From: JBBRYB01 sp038238115
Lineage (GTDB): Bacteria; Actinomycetota; Actinomycetes; Propionibacteriales; Nocardioidaceae
Assembly (NCBI GenBank): GCA_038238115.1
Contig: JBBRYB010000018.1
Location: forward strand, 6,568-70,567
DNA: 64,000 nt
Direction: 5' to 3'
In this document: piece after piece, positions 50,241 through 59,155 of the stretch
Layout of the letters: every line of letters starts with the position of its first letter
How positions within the stretch are numbered: the first letter of the stretch is position 1
Translations under genes and position numbers: made by a program
Notes under the pieces: model-generated
Told to the model about the DNA's origin: nothing
The model's database searches: none
The model's input: only the letters and a program-made list of their open reading frames with translations

Positions 50241-50963
50241 ATGACCGCGAGCGAGCTTCCGCACCTGCAGGGCGGCTCAGCCGGCGCCGAGTCGGCCGTT
50301 CTCATCCTGCACGGCGGCCGCGAGCACGGGACGATGCCCACCTCGCTCGCCCAGTTGTCCTATCTGCGGATGCTCGACTTCTATGCCGCGCTGAGGTGGC
50401 AGTCCCGCTCAGCGGCGATCTACTTGCTGCGTTACCGGGTCCGCGGCTGGAACCCCGGGCAGGTCGTCCCCGACGCCGTGCTGGATGCCCGGTGGGCGCT
50501 GGAACAGGTCACGACGCGTCATCCCGGCGTACCGATCGCGCTGCTCGGCCACTCCATGGGCGGTCGGGCCGCGTTCGCCGTCAGCGACCACCCGCGAGTC
50601 GTCGGCGTGTGCGCCCTGGCCCCGTGGCTTCCCGCGGACGAGCCGCTGCCACGCGAGACGTCGAAAGCGTCCTACGTCATCGCGCACGGCACGTCCGACC
50701 GGATGACGTCGGCCGCGCAGAGCCTGATCTACGCCGGCCGCCTCCGCGCTGCCAGCCGACGGGTCGCCCGCTTCGAGTTCCCGGGCGCGAAGCACGCCAT
50801 GCTCGACCAGCCTGGTCTGTGGCGTCGTTTCGCGGTGGGTACGTCGCTGGGCCTGGTCGGCGACCGACCCATGCCGCCGACAGTGGTCGCCGCCCTCGAC
50901 GGTGGGCCCAACCGCTCGAGCCTGTCCGCCTCTCTGCCCGACGCGATTCTTACCCGCCCATAG
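50241..50963 (+). CDS. Alpha/beta hydrolase
   Basis: 240 residues from ATG at 50241 (an ATG at 50223 is the alternative). Alpha/beta-hydrolase features: oxyanion-region ILHGG, nucleophile elbow LLGHSMGGRAAF with Ser, acid region VIAHGTSDRMTS, and catalytic His in PGAKHAML. The closest type is a dienelactone-hydrolase/lysophospholipase-like esterase of unknown substrate. It overlaps the convergent TetR gene by 14 bp at the 3' ends. Confidence 0.87.
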   Translation: MTASELPHLQGGSAGAESAVLILHGGREHGTMPTSLAQLSYLRMLDFYAALRWQSRSAAIYLLRYRVRGWNPGQVVPDAVLDARWALEQVTTRHPGVPIALLGHSMGGRAAFAVSDHPRVVGVCALAPWLPADEPLPRETSKASYVIAHGTSDRMTSAAQSLIYAGRLRAASRRVARFEFPGAKHAMLDQPGLWRRFAVGTSLGLVGDRPMPPTVVAALDGGPNRSSLSASLPDAILTRP

Positions 50964-51597
50964 AGGCCCCGGCCGAGGACGTGGCCACCGGCAGTGCGAG
51001 CAGGGAGCCGGCCGGCAGGCTCAGCTCCGTCTCGGCGTTGGCGATCGACCAGGAGATCACGTCGCGCCGGTCAATGGAGACCCGGTGCGCCACGGCCTGA
51101 AGCGCCAGCCCGTCCAAGAGGGACAAGATGCGCCAGGCGGCACCGTCCGGGTCTGGGCACGACATGACGCCCGACTCCCTGCCGGCCTGGATCGTCTCGA
51201 CCAGCAGCTGCTGCCACGCGACGTTGAGGCGTTCCGACGTCGCTCGCACGGCTGGGCGCCGCGCGGCCTCGGCCCACGCGTCGAGCCACAGCTGAAACGC
51301 CCAGTCCTGCTCGGCCCGGGCGTAGGTGGCGAAGAAGATCGTGAGCCGTCCCACCGGATCGCCGTCGGCGGCCATGGCGTTCCGGGTGGCGTCGAGGTCC
51401 TGGCTCGCCGCGCGTTCGAACGCCAGCGCAAGCAGGTCGTCCATCGACGTGAAGTAGTGGTGGATCAGGCCGCTCGACGTGCCCATCTGCTCGGCCACGT
51501 CGCGCACCGTGGTCGCGGCGATGCCCTTGCGGAGCATGACGCTGAGCGCGGCCGTCACGATCGCCTCCCGGCGCTCATGCGGACTCATGCGGGCCAT
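50950..51597 (-). CDS. TetR-family regulator, BetI-like
   Basis: 215 residues. The N-terminal helix-turn-helix (ALSVMLRKGIAATTVRDVAE, then GLIHHYFTSMDDLLALAFE) and a C-terminal domain with WLDAWAEAARRPAVRATSER resemble the BetI_C type that responds to choline-like or quaternary-amine ligands. It is divergent from the GcvT-like gene across 92 bp and is its probable regulator. Confidence 0.88.
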   Translation of the reverse strand: MARMSPHERREAIVTAALSVMLRKGIAATTVRDVAEQMGTSSGLIHHYFTSMDDLLALAFERAASQDLDATRNAMAADGDPVGRLTIFFATYARAEQDWAFQLWLDAWAEAARRPAVRATSERLNVAWQQLLVETIQAGRESGVMSCPDPDGAAWRILSLLDGLALQAVAHRVSIDRRDVISWSIANAETELSLPAGSLLALPVATSSAGASMGG

Positions 51598-51689
51598 GTC
51601 CTCCAGCGTAGGCTATTGTGCGCGTGTCCAACAGTGGCCTAGGGTGGCTGCCATCCGAATAGCCCCACCGCAGACGGAGCAGCCGAGCG

Positions 51690-52889
51690 ATGATCAGGAC
51701 CACCCCCTTCCACGAGCGGCTCAGTGAGCTGAACACGACGGGGCTGTGGTCCCACTGGTCGGGCTACCTGTCCGCGCCCCGGTACGACATGTCGGCGAAG
51801 CACGAGTACTTCGCCGTCCGCAACAGCGCCGGCTTCTTCGACACGTCGCCGTTGTACAAGTACTGGATCAGGGGCAAGGACGCCGAGCGATTCCTCGCCG
51901 GCGTGATGACCCGGGACGTGCGGCAGTGCCGCCCCGGGCGAGCGCAGTACACGCTGTGGTGTGACGACCGCGGGTTCGTGCTCGAGGACGGAGTCGTCTT
52001 CCGGCACTCCGACAACGAGTTCATGCTCACCACCGCCGAGCCCAACCTCGGCTACCTGTGCGACCTCGTCGGCCGCCTCGACGTCGACATCGAAGACGCC
52101 AGCGACGACTACGCGATGCTGGCCGTACAGGGCCCACGGTCCCGGGAGATCCTGAGCACGGTCGCGCCGGAGGTCGATCGACTCGCATTCTTCGAGCACT
52201 GCCAGACCAAGATCGGCCCGTCGCCCGTGACGGTCTCCCGCACCGGATACACCGGTGACCTCGGCTTCGAGTTGTGCGTCGGGGCCGCCGACGCCCTTCC
52301 TGTCCTCGATGCGGTCATCGAGGCGGGCGCCGGACAGGGGTTTCGCCCCTTCGGAGAGGAGGCGCTGCTGATGACCCGGATCGAGGCCGGCCTCGTGCTG
52401 ATCAACGTGGAGTTCTCGTCCAGCCGCCTCGCCTTCACCGACCACGAGCGGGTCACCCCGACCGAGCTCGGCTTCGGCTGGATGCTGCGCGGCATCGACG
52501 CCGACGACCGGCCCTTCATCGGACGCAACGCAAATCGTCGCGAGGTGGCCGACAAGACGTCCAGGTGGGGCAGCGTCGGCCTCGTGGTCGACTGGCAGGA
52601 GTACGACCGGCTCTATCGAGATGCCGGACTGATCCCACCGAAGGACGAGACCCCACTCGGCTACGAGTCGATGCTCTACGACGACGACGGCGAGCGGGTC
52701 GGCTACGCCACCAGCCTGATGTACTCCCCCGCCCTGCAGCGCCACATCGCCATGGCGCGGGTGCGCCCCGACCTCGCTGTGGTGGGGTCGCGTGTCAACC
52801 TCGAGCTCACGATCAACCACCACTACGAGACGGTGCCTGCCGGCGTGGCCCGCCTGCCCCTCTTCAACCCCAAGCGAAAGACGGCCTGA
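51690..52889 (+). CDS. GcvT-family aminomethyltransferase-like protein
   Basis: 399 residues, the folate-binding GcvT/YgfZ fold: AVRNSAGFFDTSPLYKYWIR, LAGVMTRDVRQCRPGRAQYT, LAVQGPRSREIL, VSRTGYTGDLGFELCV and a C-terminal barrel domain (PLGYESMLYDDDGERVGYAT). Family members transfer one-carbon units from glycine, dimethylglycine or other N-methyl compounds to tetrahydrofolate. The other glycine-cleavage genes (gcvP, gcvH) are absent nearby, so this is more likely a demethylation partner. It precedes a PYROXD2-like flavoenzyme by 5 bp. Confidence 0.88.
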   Translation: MIRTTPFHERLSELNTTGLWSHWSGYLSAPRYDMSAKHEYFAVRNSAGFFDTSPLYKYWIRGKDAERFLAGVMTRDVRQCRPGRAQYTLWCDDRGFVLEDGVVFRHSDNEFMLTTAEPNLGYLCDLVGRLDVDIEDASDDYAMLAVQGPRSREILSTVAPEVDRLAFFEHCQTKIGPSPVTVSRTGYTGDLGFELCVGAADALPVLDAVIEAGAGQGFRPFGEEALLMTRIEAGLVLINVEFSSSRLAFTDHERVTPTELGFGWMLRGIDADDRPFIGRNANRREVADKTSRWGSVGLVVDWQEYDRLYRDAGLIPPKDETPLGYESMLYDDDGERVGYATSLMYSPALQRHIAMARVRPDLAVVGSRVNLELTINHHYETVPAGVARLPLFNPKRKTA

Positions 52890-52894
52890 AACCC

Positions 52895-54496
52895 ATGGCG
52901 ACCAACGACAAGTCCTACGACGCGATCATCGTCGGCGGCGGCCACAACGGTCTCGTCGCAGGGGCCTACCTCGCCAAGGCGGGGCTCAAGACCCTCATCA
53001 TCGAGCGCCGCCACCTCGTCGGAGGCGCGGCGATCACCGAAGAGCTGGTGCCCGGCTTCCACTTCACGACATTCTCCTATGCGCTGAGCCTGCTGCGCCC
53101 CGACATCATCCACGAGCTCGACCTCGTCAAGCACGGCTTCATGCCGATCCTGATGCCGTCGTCGTTCGCTCCGATGGAGAACGGCGACTACCTCCTGCTC
53201 GGACCCGACCGCGACGAGAACATCATCGAGATCAAGCGGCACTCCGCCCACGACGCTGATGCCATGGACCGCTACGAGTACGACGTCGAGCGGGTCTGCC
53301 AGGTGGTCAAACCTCTGCTCGACAAGGTGCCGCCGAACATCTTCGGCAAGTCGCCAGAGGACCTCGAGGGCGTCGCGGAGCTCGTCTCCCACCTGCGCGG
53401 CGTCGAGCCGAAGGTCATGCACGACACCGTACGCCTGCTCACGGGCAGTGCGGCTGACTTTCTCGACGACTACTTCGAGAGCGACATCCTCAAGGGCTAC
53501 CTCGCCTCGTCAGCCATCATCGGCACGAAGGTCGGTCCGATGTCGCAGGGCTCCGGACTTGTCCTGCTCTACCACTCACTCGGCGAGCATGACGGCCACT
53601 TCGGGTCGTGGGCCTTCCACAAGGGCGGCAACGGCGGCTTCACCCAGGTGCTGGCCCGGGCCGCGCAGGCCTACGGAGCCGAGATCCTCCTCGAGGCACC
53701 CGTCGACACAGTGATCACGACGAACGGCAGGGCCGTCGGAGTCGCGCTCGAGGACGGCACCGAGCTGCGCGCGGACACCGTCGTCAGCGCCCTCGACCCG
53801 CGCCGCACGTTCCTGGAGCTGGTCGAGCCGCGGGAGCTGCCGAGCGACCTGGTCGACAACATCACCCGCTTCAAGTTCCAGGGCACCTCGGCCAAGGTGA
53901 ACTTCGCCCTGGACGGGCTGCCGAAGTATCCGGCGCTCGGCGACCGGTCCGACCAGTACCGCGGCTTCACCAACATCGGACCGTCGATGGAGTACCTCGA
54001 GCGGGCGTTCGACGACGCGAAGTACGGCTGGTACAGCCAGCGGCCCTACATCGACTGCGCGATCCAGTCGATCGTCGACCCCGACATGGCGCCTCCCGGC
54101 AAGCACGTGATGTCGTGCTTCGTCCAGTACGCGCCGTACCACCTCAAGGGTGGCGACTGGGACACCGAGCGACAGCGGTTCGCGGACACCGTGCAGGCCA
54201 CGCTGGAGTCGTTCTTTCCCGGCTTCGGCGACCTCGTGCTGCACCGCGAGGTCGTCACTCCGCTCGACATCGAGCGGGTCGTGGGGCTGAGCGAGGGCAA
54301 CATCTTCGCCGGTGAGTTCTTCGCGCCGCAGATGTACTTCTTCCGCCCGGCCCCGGGCTGGAGCCAGTACCGCACACCGATCGACGGCTACTACCAGTGC
54401 GGCTCAGGCACGCATCCGGGCGGCTGTGTCATGGGCGCCCCCGGCAAGCTGGCCAGCCAGCAGATCCTCAAGGACCTCAAGCCGGCCACGACCTGA
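52895..54496 (+). CDS. FAD-dependent oxidoreductase, PYROXD2/phytoene-desaturase-like
   Basis: 533 residues from the ATG at 52895; the same frame is open back to 52274 through the GcvT gene but that part is not coding. FAD motif AIIVGGGHNGLVAGAYLAKA with ERRHLVGGAAITEELVPGF, middle GGFTQVLARAAQAYGAEILL, and a C-terminal YQCGSGTHPGGCVMGAPGK flavin-closing motif. It groups with CrtI-like amine-oxidase-fold enzymes of PYROXD2 type rather than true carotenoid desaturases, since no carotenoid genes adjoin. With the GcvT-like protein it may oxidise an N-methylated substrate (inference). Confidence 0.9.
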   Translation: MATNDKSYDAIIVGGGHNGLVAGAYLAKAGLKTLIIERRHLVGGAAITEELVPGFHFTTFSYALSLLRPDIIHELDLVKHGFMPILMPSSFAPMENGDYLLLGPDRDENIIEIKRHSAHDADAMDRYEYDVERVCQVVKPLLDKVPPNIFGKSPEDLEGVAELVSHLRGVEPKVMHDTVRLLTGSAADFLDDYFESDILKGYLASSAIIGTKVGPMSQGSGLVLLYHSLGEHDGHFGSWAFHKGGNGGFTQVLARAAQAYGAEILLEAPVDTVITTNGRAVGVALEDGTELRADTVVSALDPRRTFLELVEPRELPSDLVDNITRFKFQGTSAKVNFALDGLPKYPALGDRSDQYRGFTNIGPSMEYLERAFDDAKYGWYSQRPYIDCAIQSIVDPDMAPPGKHVMSCFVQYAPYHLKGGDWDTERQRFADTVQATLESFFPGFGDLVLHREVVTPLDIERVVGLSEGNIFAGEFFAPQMYFFRPAPGWSQYRTPIDGYYQCGSGTHPGGCVMGAPGKLASQQILKDLKPATT

Positions 54497-54685
54497 GCCG
54501 GGGCATTCGCCTGTCGGGCGGGCCACCGACCACGCAGACCCACGTACCGCTCAGCTGGCGTCGCCCAGCCCATGGACGGTCAAACCGGGTCGAGCTGAGC
54601 CGCGTACGACGGCGGGCGCTTTCTGCCCATCGGCGACCCAGACTCCGGGACCCCGGCCATGACCGGCCCGAGACCGGTGGTCGGC

Positions 54686-55531
54686 TCAGGCGACCGGCAG
54701 CAGGAAGTGGAGCACGAGCCAGACCACCGCCACGCTCGCCAACAGCGAGTCGAGGCGGTCCATGATGCCGCCGTGGCCAGGAAGGATGTTGCTCATGTCC
54801 TTGACGCCGAGGTCGCGCTTGATCATCGACTCGGCCAGGTCCCCGAGGGTGGCAGCGACGGCGACAACTCCGCCGAGCACGAGCCCGACCCACCAATCAC
54901 CCTCGACCAGGTAGACGAGGCAGGCCACTCCGGCTGCCATTGCGCCCGCTGCCGACCCCGCGAAACCCTCCCACGACTTCCTGGGGCTGATGGCTGGGGC
55001 CATCGGGTGCCTGCCGAGGACGCTCCCGACGGCGTATCCACCGGTGTCGGAGCCGATCGTCACGGCGATGAACGTGACCACCCGGTCGATGCCGTCGTGC
55101 GGCGCCAGCAGCAAGGCCACAAATGAGGCCAGGAACGGCACGTAGACGAGGCAGAAGACGGTGGCGTTGACGTCGCGGACGAAACCGTCCTGTCCACGCG
55201 GCATCCGCCACAGGATCGACGCCAGCACCGTGGCGGCGAGGATGACAATGATCACGTCGGGGCCGCCGTAGTAGCCGCCTGCGATCATGCCGAGCGCGCC
55301 GGCGCTCATGGGGACGATTGGCATCCAGGTGCCGTTGGCCGCCAGCGCCCTGCGCATCTCCCACAGCCCCATCAAAATGGCAGCCGCGACGACGACGAGA
55401 AAGAGCGCCTTGACGAAGGCAAGCGACGCGATGATGACTGCGACCAGCACGACGGCAACCCCGATGGCCGCCGGAAGGTCCCGACCTGTCCTGCTCTTTG
55501 CGGCTTCCGGCGGTGACGACCCGACTGACAT
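54686..55531 (-). CDS. cdsA: Phosphatidate cytidylyltransferase
   Basis: 281 residues, multi-pass membrane enzyme making CDP-diacylglycerol from phosphatidate and CTP. The C-terminal signature is complete: ESMIKRDLGVKDMSNILPGH followed by GGIMDRLDSL; SDTGGYAVGSVLGRHPMAP and ISPRKSWEG are also typical. It lies 8 bp after frr, within the rpsB-tsf-pyrH-frr-cdsA run. In related genomes rlmN follows directly; here 11 kb of accessory genes intervene. Confidence 0.96.
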   Translation of the reverse strand: MSVGSSPPEAAKSRTGRDLPAAIGVAVVLVAVIIASLAFVKALFLVVVAAAILMGLWEMRRALAANGTWMPIVPMSAGALGMIAGGYYGGPDVIIVILAATVLASILWRMPRGQDGFVRDVNATVFCLVYVPFLASFVALLLAPHDGIDRVVTFIAVTIGSDTGGYAVGSVLGRHPMAPAISPRKSWEGFAGSAAGAMAAGVACLVYLVEGDWWVGLVLGGVVAVAATLGDLAESMIKRDLGVKDMSNILPGHGGIMDRLDSLLASVAVVWLVLHFLLPVA

Positions 55532-55539
55532 GGACGCGC

Positions 55540-56097
55540 TCAGACTTCGATGAGCTCGGCTTCCTTGTGCTTGAGCAGATCGTCGATCTCGTCGACGTGC
55601 TTCTTGGTCATCGAGTCGAGCCGCTTCTCAGCACCCGTCACCTCGTCCTCGCTGACGTCGCCGTCGCGCTGGGCGCGCTCCATCTGCTGCTTGGCGTGGC
55701 GGCGGATGTTGCGAACGGAGACGCGGGCGTCCTCGGCCTTGGCCTTGGCGAGCTTGATGTACTCCTTGCGGCGGTCCTCAGTGAGCTCGGGCATCGTGAC
55801 GCGCAGGTTGTCCCCGTTGTTCGTCGGGTTGACGCCGAGGTCGGAGTCGCGGATCGCCTTTTCGATGCCTCCGAGTGCCTGCCGGTCGTACACGTTGATG
55901 ATGACCACCCGGGGCTCCGGGTTGGTGAACGACGCCAGCTGCTGGATCGGTGTCGGCGTGCCGTAGTAGTCCGCGGTCAGCCGGTGGAACATGGCCGGAT
56001 GGGCCCGACCGGTGCGGATCGAGGCGAAGTCATCCTTAGCCACCTCGACCGCCTTGCCCATCTTCTGGTCGGCTTCGCGAAGGGTGGGGTCGATCAC
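55540..56097 (-). CDS. frr: Ribosome recycling factor
   Basis: 185 residues, the standard length. It splits the post-termination ribosome together with EF-G. Conserved stretches: FASIRTGRAHPAMFHRLTAD, YYGTPTPIQQLASFTNPEPR, LGVNPTNNGDNLRVTMPELT, and the charged C-terminal helix ending VDEIDDLLKHKEAELIEV. It follows pyrH after a 133-bp gap that contains the direct repeat TCCTGGGGCCG twice. Confidence 0.97.
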   Translation of the reverse strand: MIDPTLREADQKMGKAVEVAKDDFASIRTGRAHPAMFHRLTADYYGTPTPIQQLASFTNPEPRVVIINVYDRQALGGIEKAIRDSDLGVNPTNNGDNLRVTMPELTEDRRKEYIKLAKAKAEDARVSVRNIRRHAKQQMERAQRDGDVSEDEVTGAEKRLDSMTKKHVDEIDDLLKHKEAELIEV

Positions 56098-56230
56098 GCC
56101 AGTCTCCTAGTTTCCTGGGGCCGCAGTCTCCTGCACAGTCCTGGGGCCGATGTGTTGTGAAGCACGGTGTGTCGTCCATCTGCGCGTGGTGCCTATGCAT
56201 TCGACGCCATGCATCTCGTACGCCGGCGGC

Positions 56231-56977
56231 TCACTCGACGCCCACGTACGTGCCGATCTTCTCACCTCGCACCACGCGTGCAATGGCACCCCGGACCTCC
56301 ATGCCGAAGACGACCATCGGCAGCCTGTTCTCCATGCAGAGCGCGAACGCCGTCGCATCAGCGACCCTGAGTCCCTGCTGCAGCGCCTCTGTGTAGGTCA
56401 GCCGGTCGAGCTTGGTGGCTGTCGGGTCTTTGCGTGGGTCAGCGGTGTAGACACCGTCGACACCGCTCTTGCCGATGAGCACGACGTCGCACTTGGTTTC
56501 GAGGGCTCGTTGGGCGGCGACGGTGTCGGTCGAGAAGAACGGCAAGCCGGCGCCGGCACCGAAGATCACGACGCGTCCCTTCTCCATGTGCCGGATCGCC
56601 CGGCGGGGGATGTAGGGCTCGGCGACCTGGCCCATCGTGATCGCCGTCTGCACGCGCGTCTCGACGCCCTGCTTCTCGAGGAAGTCCTGAAGCGCCAGAC
56701 AGTTCATCACGATCCCGAGCATGCCCATGTAGTCCGCTCGAACTCGATCCATGCCTCGCTGCTGCAGCTGCGCTCCGCGGAAGAAGTTGCCGCCGCCGAG
56801 GACGACCGCGATCTGCACACCCACCTGCGCAGCGGCGGCGATCTCCACCGCGATGGCGTGAACCACATCGGGGTCAACGCCGACACGCCCACCCCCGAGG
56901 ACTTGTCCGGACAGCTTCAGCAACACCCGCCTGTATGCCGAAGAGACCGGCTCGTTTGCTGACTCTTCCAGTTTCAC
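56231..56977 (-). CDS. pyrH: Uridylate kinase (UMP kinase)
   Basis: 248 residues of the amino-acid-kinase fold: RVLLKLSGQVLGG (phosphate loop), VVLGGGNFFRGAQL, MGMLGIVMNCLALQDFLE, FGAGAGLPFFSTDTVAAQRA and VYTADPRKDPTATKL. It phosphorylates UMP to UDP and is usually UTP-inhibited and GTP-activated. It follows tsf by 48 bp. Confidence 0.96.
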   Translation of the reverse strand: MKLEESANEPVSSAYRRVLLKLSGQVLGGGRVGVDPDVVHAIAVEIAAAAQVGVQIAVVLGGGNFFRGAQLQQRGMDRVRADYMGMLGIVMNCLALQDFLEKQGVETRVQTAITMGQVAEPYIPRRAIRHMEKGRVVIFGAGAGLPFFSTDTVAAQRALETKCDVVLIGKSGVDGVYTADPRKDPTATKLDRLTYTEALQQGLRVADATAFALCMENRLPMVVFGMEVRGAIARVVRGEKIGTYVGVE

Positions 56978-57025
56978 GATCCGGCCTCCTCAGGCGACGG
57001 GTGTCGACGTCCTTCAGGTGCTGCC

Positions 57026-57844
57026 TCAGGCTTGGCCGACCTCGAAGCGGGCAAACCGCTTGACGCTCACGCCGGCGTCGTCGAGCACCGCCTTGACTGT
57101 CTTCTTGCTGTCCTGCACCGAAGCCTGCTCCAACAGCACCACGTCCTTGAAGAAGCCGTTGAGCCGGCCCTCCACGATGCGGGTCAGCGCCTGCTCAGGC
57201 TTGCCCTCCTCGCGTGCGGTCGCCTCGGCGATCTCGCGCTCCTTGGTGACGAGGTCGGCTGGGATCTCCTCGCGCGTCACGAACTGTGGCCGCATCGCCG
57301 CGATCTGCATCGCCGCCCCCCGAGCGGCCGTCTCGTCGTCGCCGTCGAACGCCACGAGGACGCCCACGGCTGGCGGCAGGTCGCTGGAGCGGCGGTGCAT
57401 GTATGCCGTCGAGTTTCCCTCAAAGTAGGCGACGCGGCCGAGCTCGATCTTCTCGCCGATGACGGAGGCGAGCGCCTCGATGACCTCAGCGACAGTCTTG
57501 CCACCCGGCAGCCGGACGCCCTTGAGGGTGTCAGCGTCAACTGCCTCGGCCTGCTCGGCAGCCGCCGCGATCTCGTTGCCCAGTGCGATGAAACCGTCCG
57601 ACTTCGCGACGAAGTCGGTCTCGGAGTTGAGCTCGACGAGCGCACCGCCGGAGCTGGCGATGAGGCCGGCCGATGCGGTGCGTTCGGCGCCACGCTTGGC
57701 CGCCTTGGCTGCACCCTTGACCCGGAGCACCTCGACGGCCTTGTCGAAGTCGCCGTCAGCCTCTTCGAGAGCCCTCTTGGTGTCCATCATCCCAGCGCCG
57801 GTGGCGTCGCGGAGTCTCTTGACGTCTGCGGCAGTAATAGTCAT
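57026..57844 (-). CDS. tsf: Translation elongation factor Ts
   Basis: 272 residues from the ATG at 57844; a longer reading to 57880 is not conserved. The UBA-like N-terminus VKRLRDATGAGMMDTKRALE is diagnostic, followed by the core with LNSETDFVAKSDGFIALGNE. It exchanges GDP for GTP on EF-Tu. It lies 114 bp after rpsB, with a bulged GC-rich hairpin in between that may reduce read-through. Confidence 0.97.
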   Translation of the reverse strand: MTITAADVKRLRDATGAGMMDTKRALEEADGDFDKAVEVLRVKGAAKAAKRGAERTASAGLIASSGGALVELNSETDFVAKSDGFIALGNEIAAAAEQAEAVDADTLKGVRLPGGKTVAEVIEALASVIGEKIELGRVAYFEGNSTAYMHRRSSDLPPAVGVLVAFDGDDETAARGAAMQIAAMRPQFVTREEIPADLVTKEREIAEATAREEGKPEQALTRIVEGRLNGFFKDVVLLEQASVQDSKKTVKAVLDDAGVSVKRFARFEVGQA

Positions 57845-57873
57845 GGTGATCCGTTCTCGTTTGTCGGGAAGCG

Positions 57874-57904
57874 GCGGCACCGCCTTCGCGCGAGGGCGGT
57901 CCGC
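57874..57904 (-). terminator. GC-rich hairpin between rpsB and tsf
   Basis: GCGG(C)ACCGCC at 57874-57884 and GGCGGTCCGC at 57895-57904 pair as ten base pairs with one bulged C around a 10-nt loop. There is no following T-run, so it may be an attenuator, processing site or mRNA-stabilising hairpin rather than a full terminator. Confidence 0.45.
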
Positions 57905-57958
57905 CGACGTACTGGGGCCGACCTGCTGGGCCGGTTCATGGCCAAGCCCCTGAACAAC

Positions 57959-59155
57959 TCAGGTGTGCGAGGTGTCGTCGCCCGGCACCGGCTCGCCGCC
58001 GACTGTGACCACCCCGGTGCTGGAGGCAGCCGCATCGGTGTCGGAGGCAGCTGGCGTGGTGTCGGAGGCGTCTGGAGTGGTGTCGATGTCCGCGCTGCCG
58101 GAGGCGGTGGTATCGGGAGCGGCGGCATCGGGTGCGGCGGTGTCGGCCGGGACGGGCTCGCCGCCCGTGGTGACCGGCTCGTTGGCGACGTCCGCTCCAG
58201 CACCGCCCGCGGCCGATTCTGCCGGGTCGGTGCTTGCCGCGGCCTGCTCCTCGGTCGCCGGCGCAGCCGGTTCGATGCCGGCCTCGGCGCCCTCTGCCGA
58301 TTCGCCGCCGGCCTCGGCGGACTCTGCCGTTTCGACGGCGGCACCGGCGTTCGCCACGACAGGTGCGCTGTCGGCCTGGCCAGCCAAGAGCTCTCGCTCC
58401 CACTCCGCCAGCGGCTCCTCGACTCCGAGCTCCTCGCCCGGGGCCTCGTTGCCGCGCTTGATTCCGGCGCGGGCCATCAACCCGTCGGCAACAGCGTCGG
58501 CGACGACACGCGTCAGCAACGTGACGGATCGGATCGCGTCATCGTTACCGGGGATCGGGTAGTCGACCATGTCCGGGTCACAATTGCTGTCGAGGATGGC
58601 GATGATCGGGATCCCGAGCTTGCGGGCCTCGTCGACGGCGAGGTGTTCCTTGTTGGTGTCGACGATCCACACCGCGGCCGGAACCCTCCCCATGTCGCGG
58701 ATGCCACCGAGCGTGCGATCGAGCTTGTCGCGCTCGCGGCGCATCTGCAGCAGCTCCTTCTTCGTCCGGCTGGAGCCCGCCACATCGTCGAAGTCGATCT
58801 CCTCGAGCTCCTTCAGACGCTGGATGCGCTGGTGCACGGTCTGGAAGTTGGTGAGCATGCCGCCGAGCCAGCGCTGGTTGACGAACGGCATACCGACGCG
58901 CTTGGCCTGCTCGGAGATCGCCTCCTGCGCCTGCTTCTTGGTGCCGACGAAGAGCACGGCCCCGCCAGCGGCGACCGCGCTCTTGATGAACGCGAAGCTG
59001 CGGTCGATGTAGGCAAGAGACTGTTGCAGGTCGATGATGTAGATGCCGTTGCGCTCGGTCATGATGAATCGCTTCATCTTGGGGTTCCAGCGACGGGTTT
59101 GGTGCCCGAAGTGGACGCCGCTCTCGAGCAGCTGGCGCATGGTCACGACGGCCAT
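57959..59155 (-). CDS. rpsB: Ribosomal protein S2 with a long acidic low-complexity tail
   Basis: 398 residues from the ATG at 59155 (RBS GGAGGAGG). Residues 1 to about 255 are normal S2: MRQLLESGVHFGHQTRRWNP, VLFVGTKKQAQEAI, FVNQRWLGGMLTNFQTVHQR and LGIPIIAILDSNCDPDMVDY. About 140 further residues are rich in Ala, Glu, Ser, Thr and Asp, with GGEPVP twice and SDT/DTT motifs, an extension longer than the family norm (S2 is usually 230-300 residues). It would hang from the small subunit as an acidic disordered tail. A hairpin-bearing leader precedes it. Confidence 0.95.
   Translation of the reverse strand: MAVVTMRQLLESGVHFGHQTRRWNPKMKRFIMTERNGIYIIDLQQSLAYIDRSFAFIKSAVAAGGAVLFVGTKKQAQEAISEQAKRVGMPFVNQRWLGGMLTNFQTVHQRIQRLKELEEIDFDDVAGSSRTKKELLQMRRERDKLDRTLGGIRDMGRVPAAVWIVDTNKEHLAVDEARKLGIPIIAILDSNCDPDMVDYPIPGNDDAIRSVTLLTRVVADAVADGLMARAGIKRGNEAPGEELGVEEPLAEWERELLAGQADSAPVVANAGAAVETAESAEAGGESAEGAEAGIEPAAPATEEQAAASTDPAESAAGGAGADVANEPVTTGGEPVPADTAAPDAAAPDTTASGSADIDTTPDASDTTPAASDTDAAASSTGVVTVGGEPVPGDDTSHT

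Noticed and set aside
52274..52894. N-terminal extension of the PYROXD2-like gene through the GcvT gene
   Set aside because: Arg-rich out-of-frame translation of GcvT; the FAD motif begins right after the ATG at 52895.
52895..54496. Carotenoid desaturase (CrtI)
   Set aside because: No carotenoid genes are nearby and the motifs fit the PYROXD2-like branch better.
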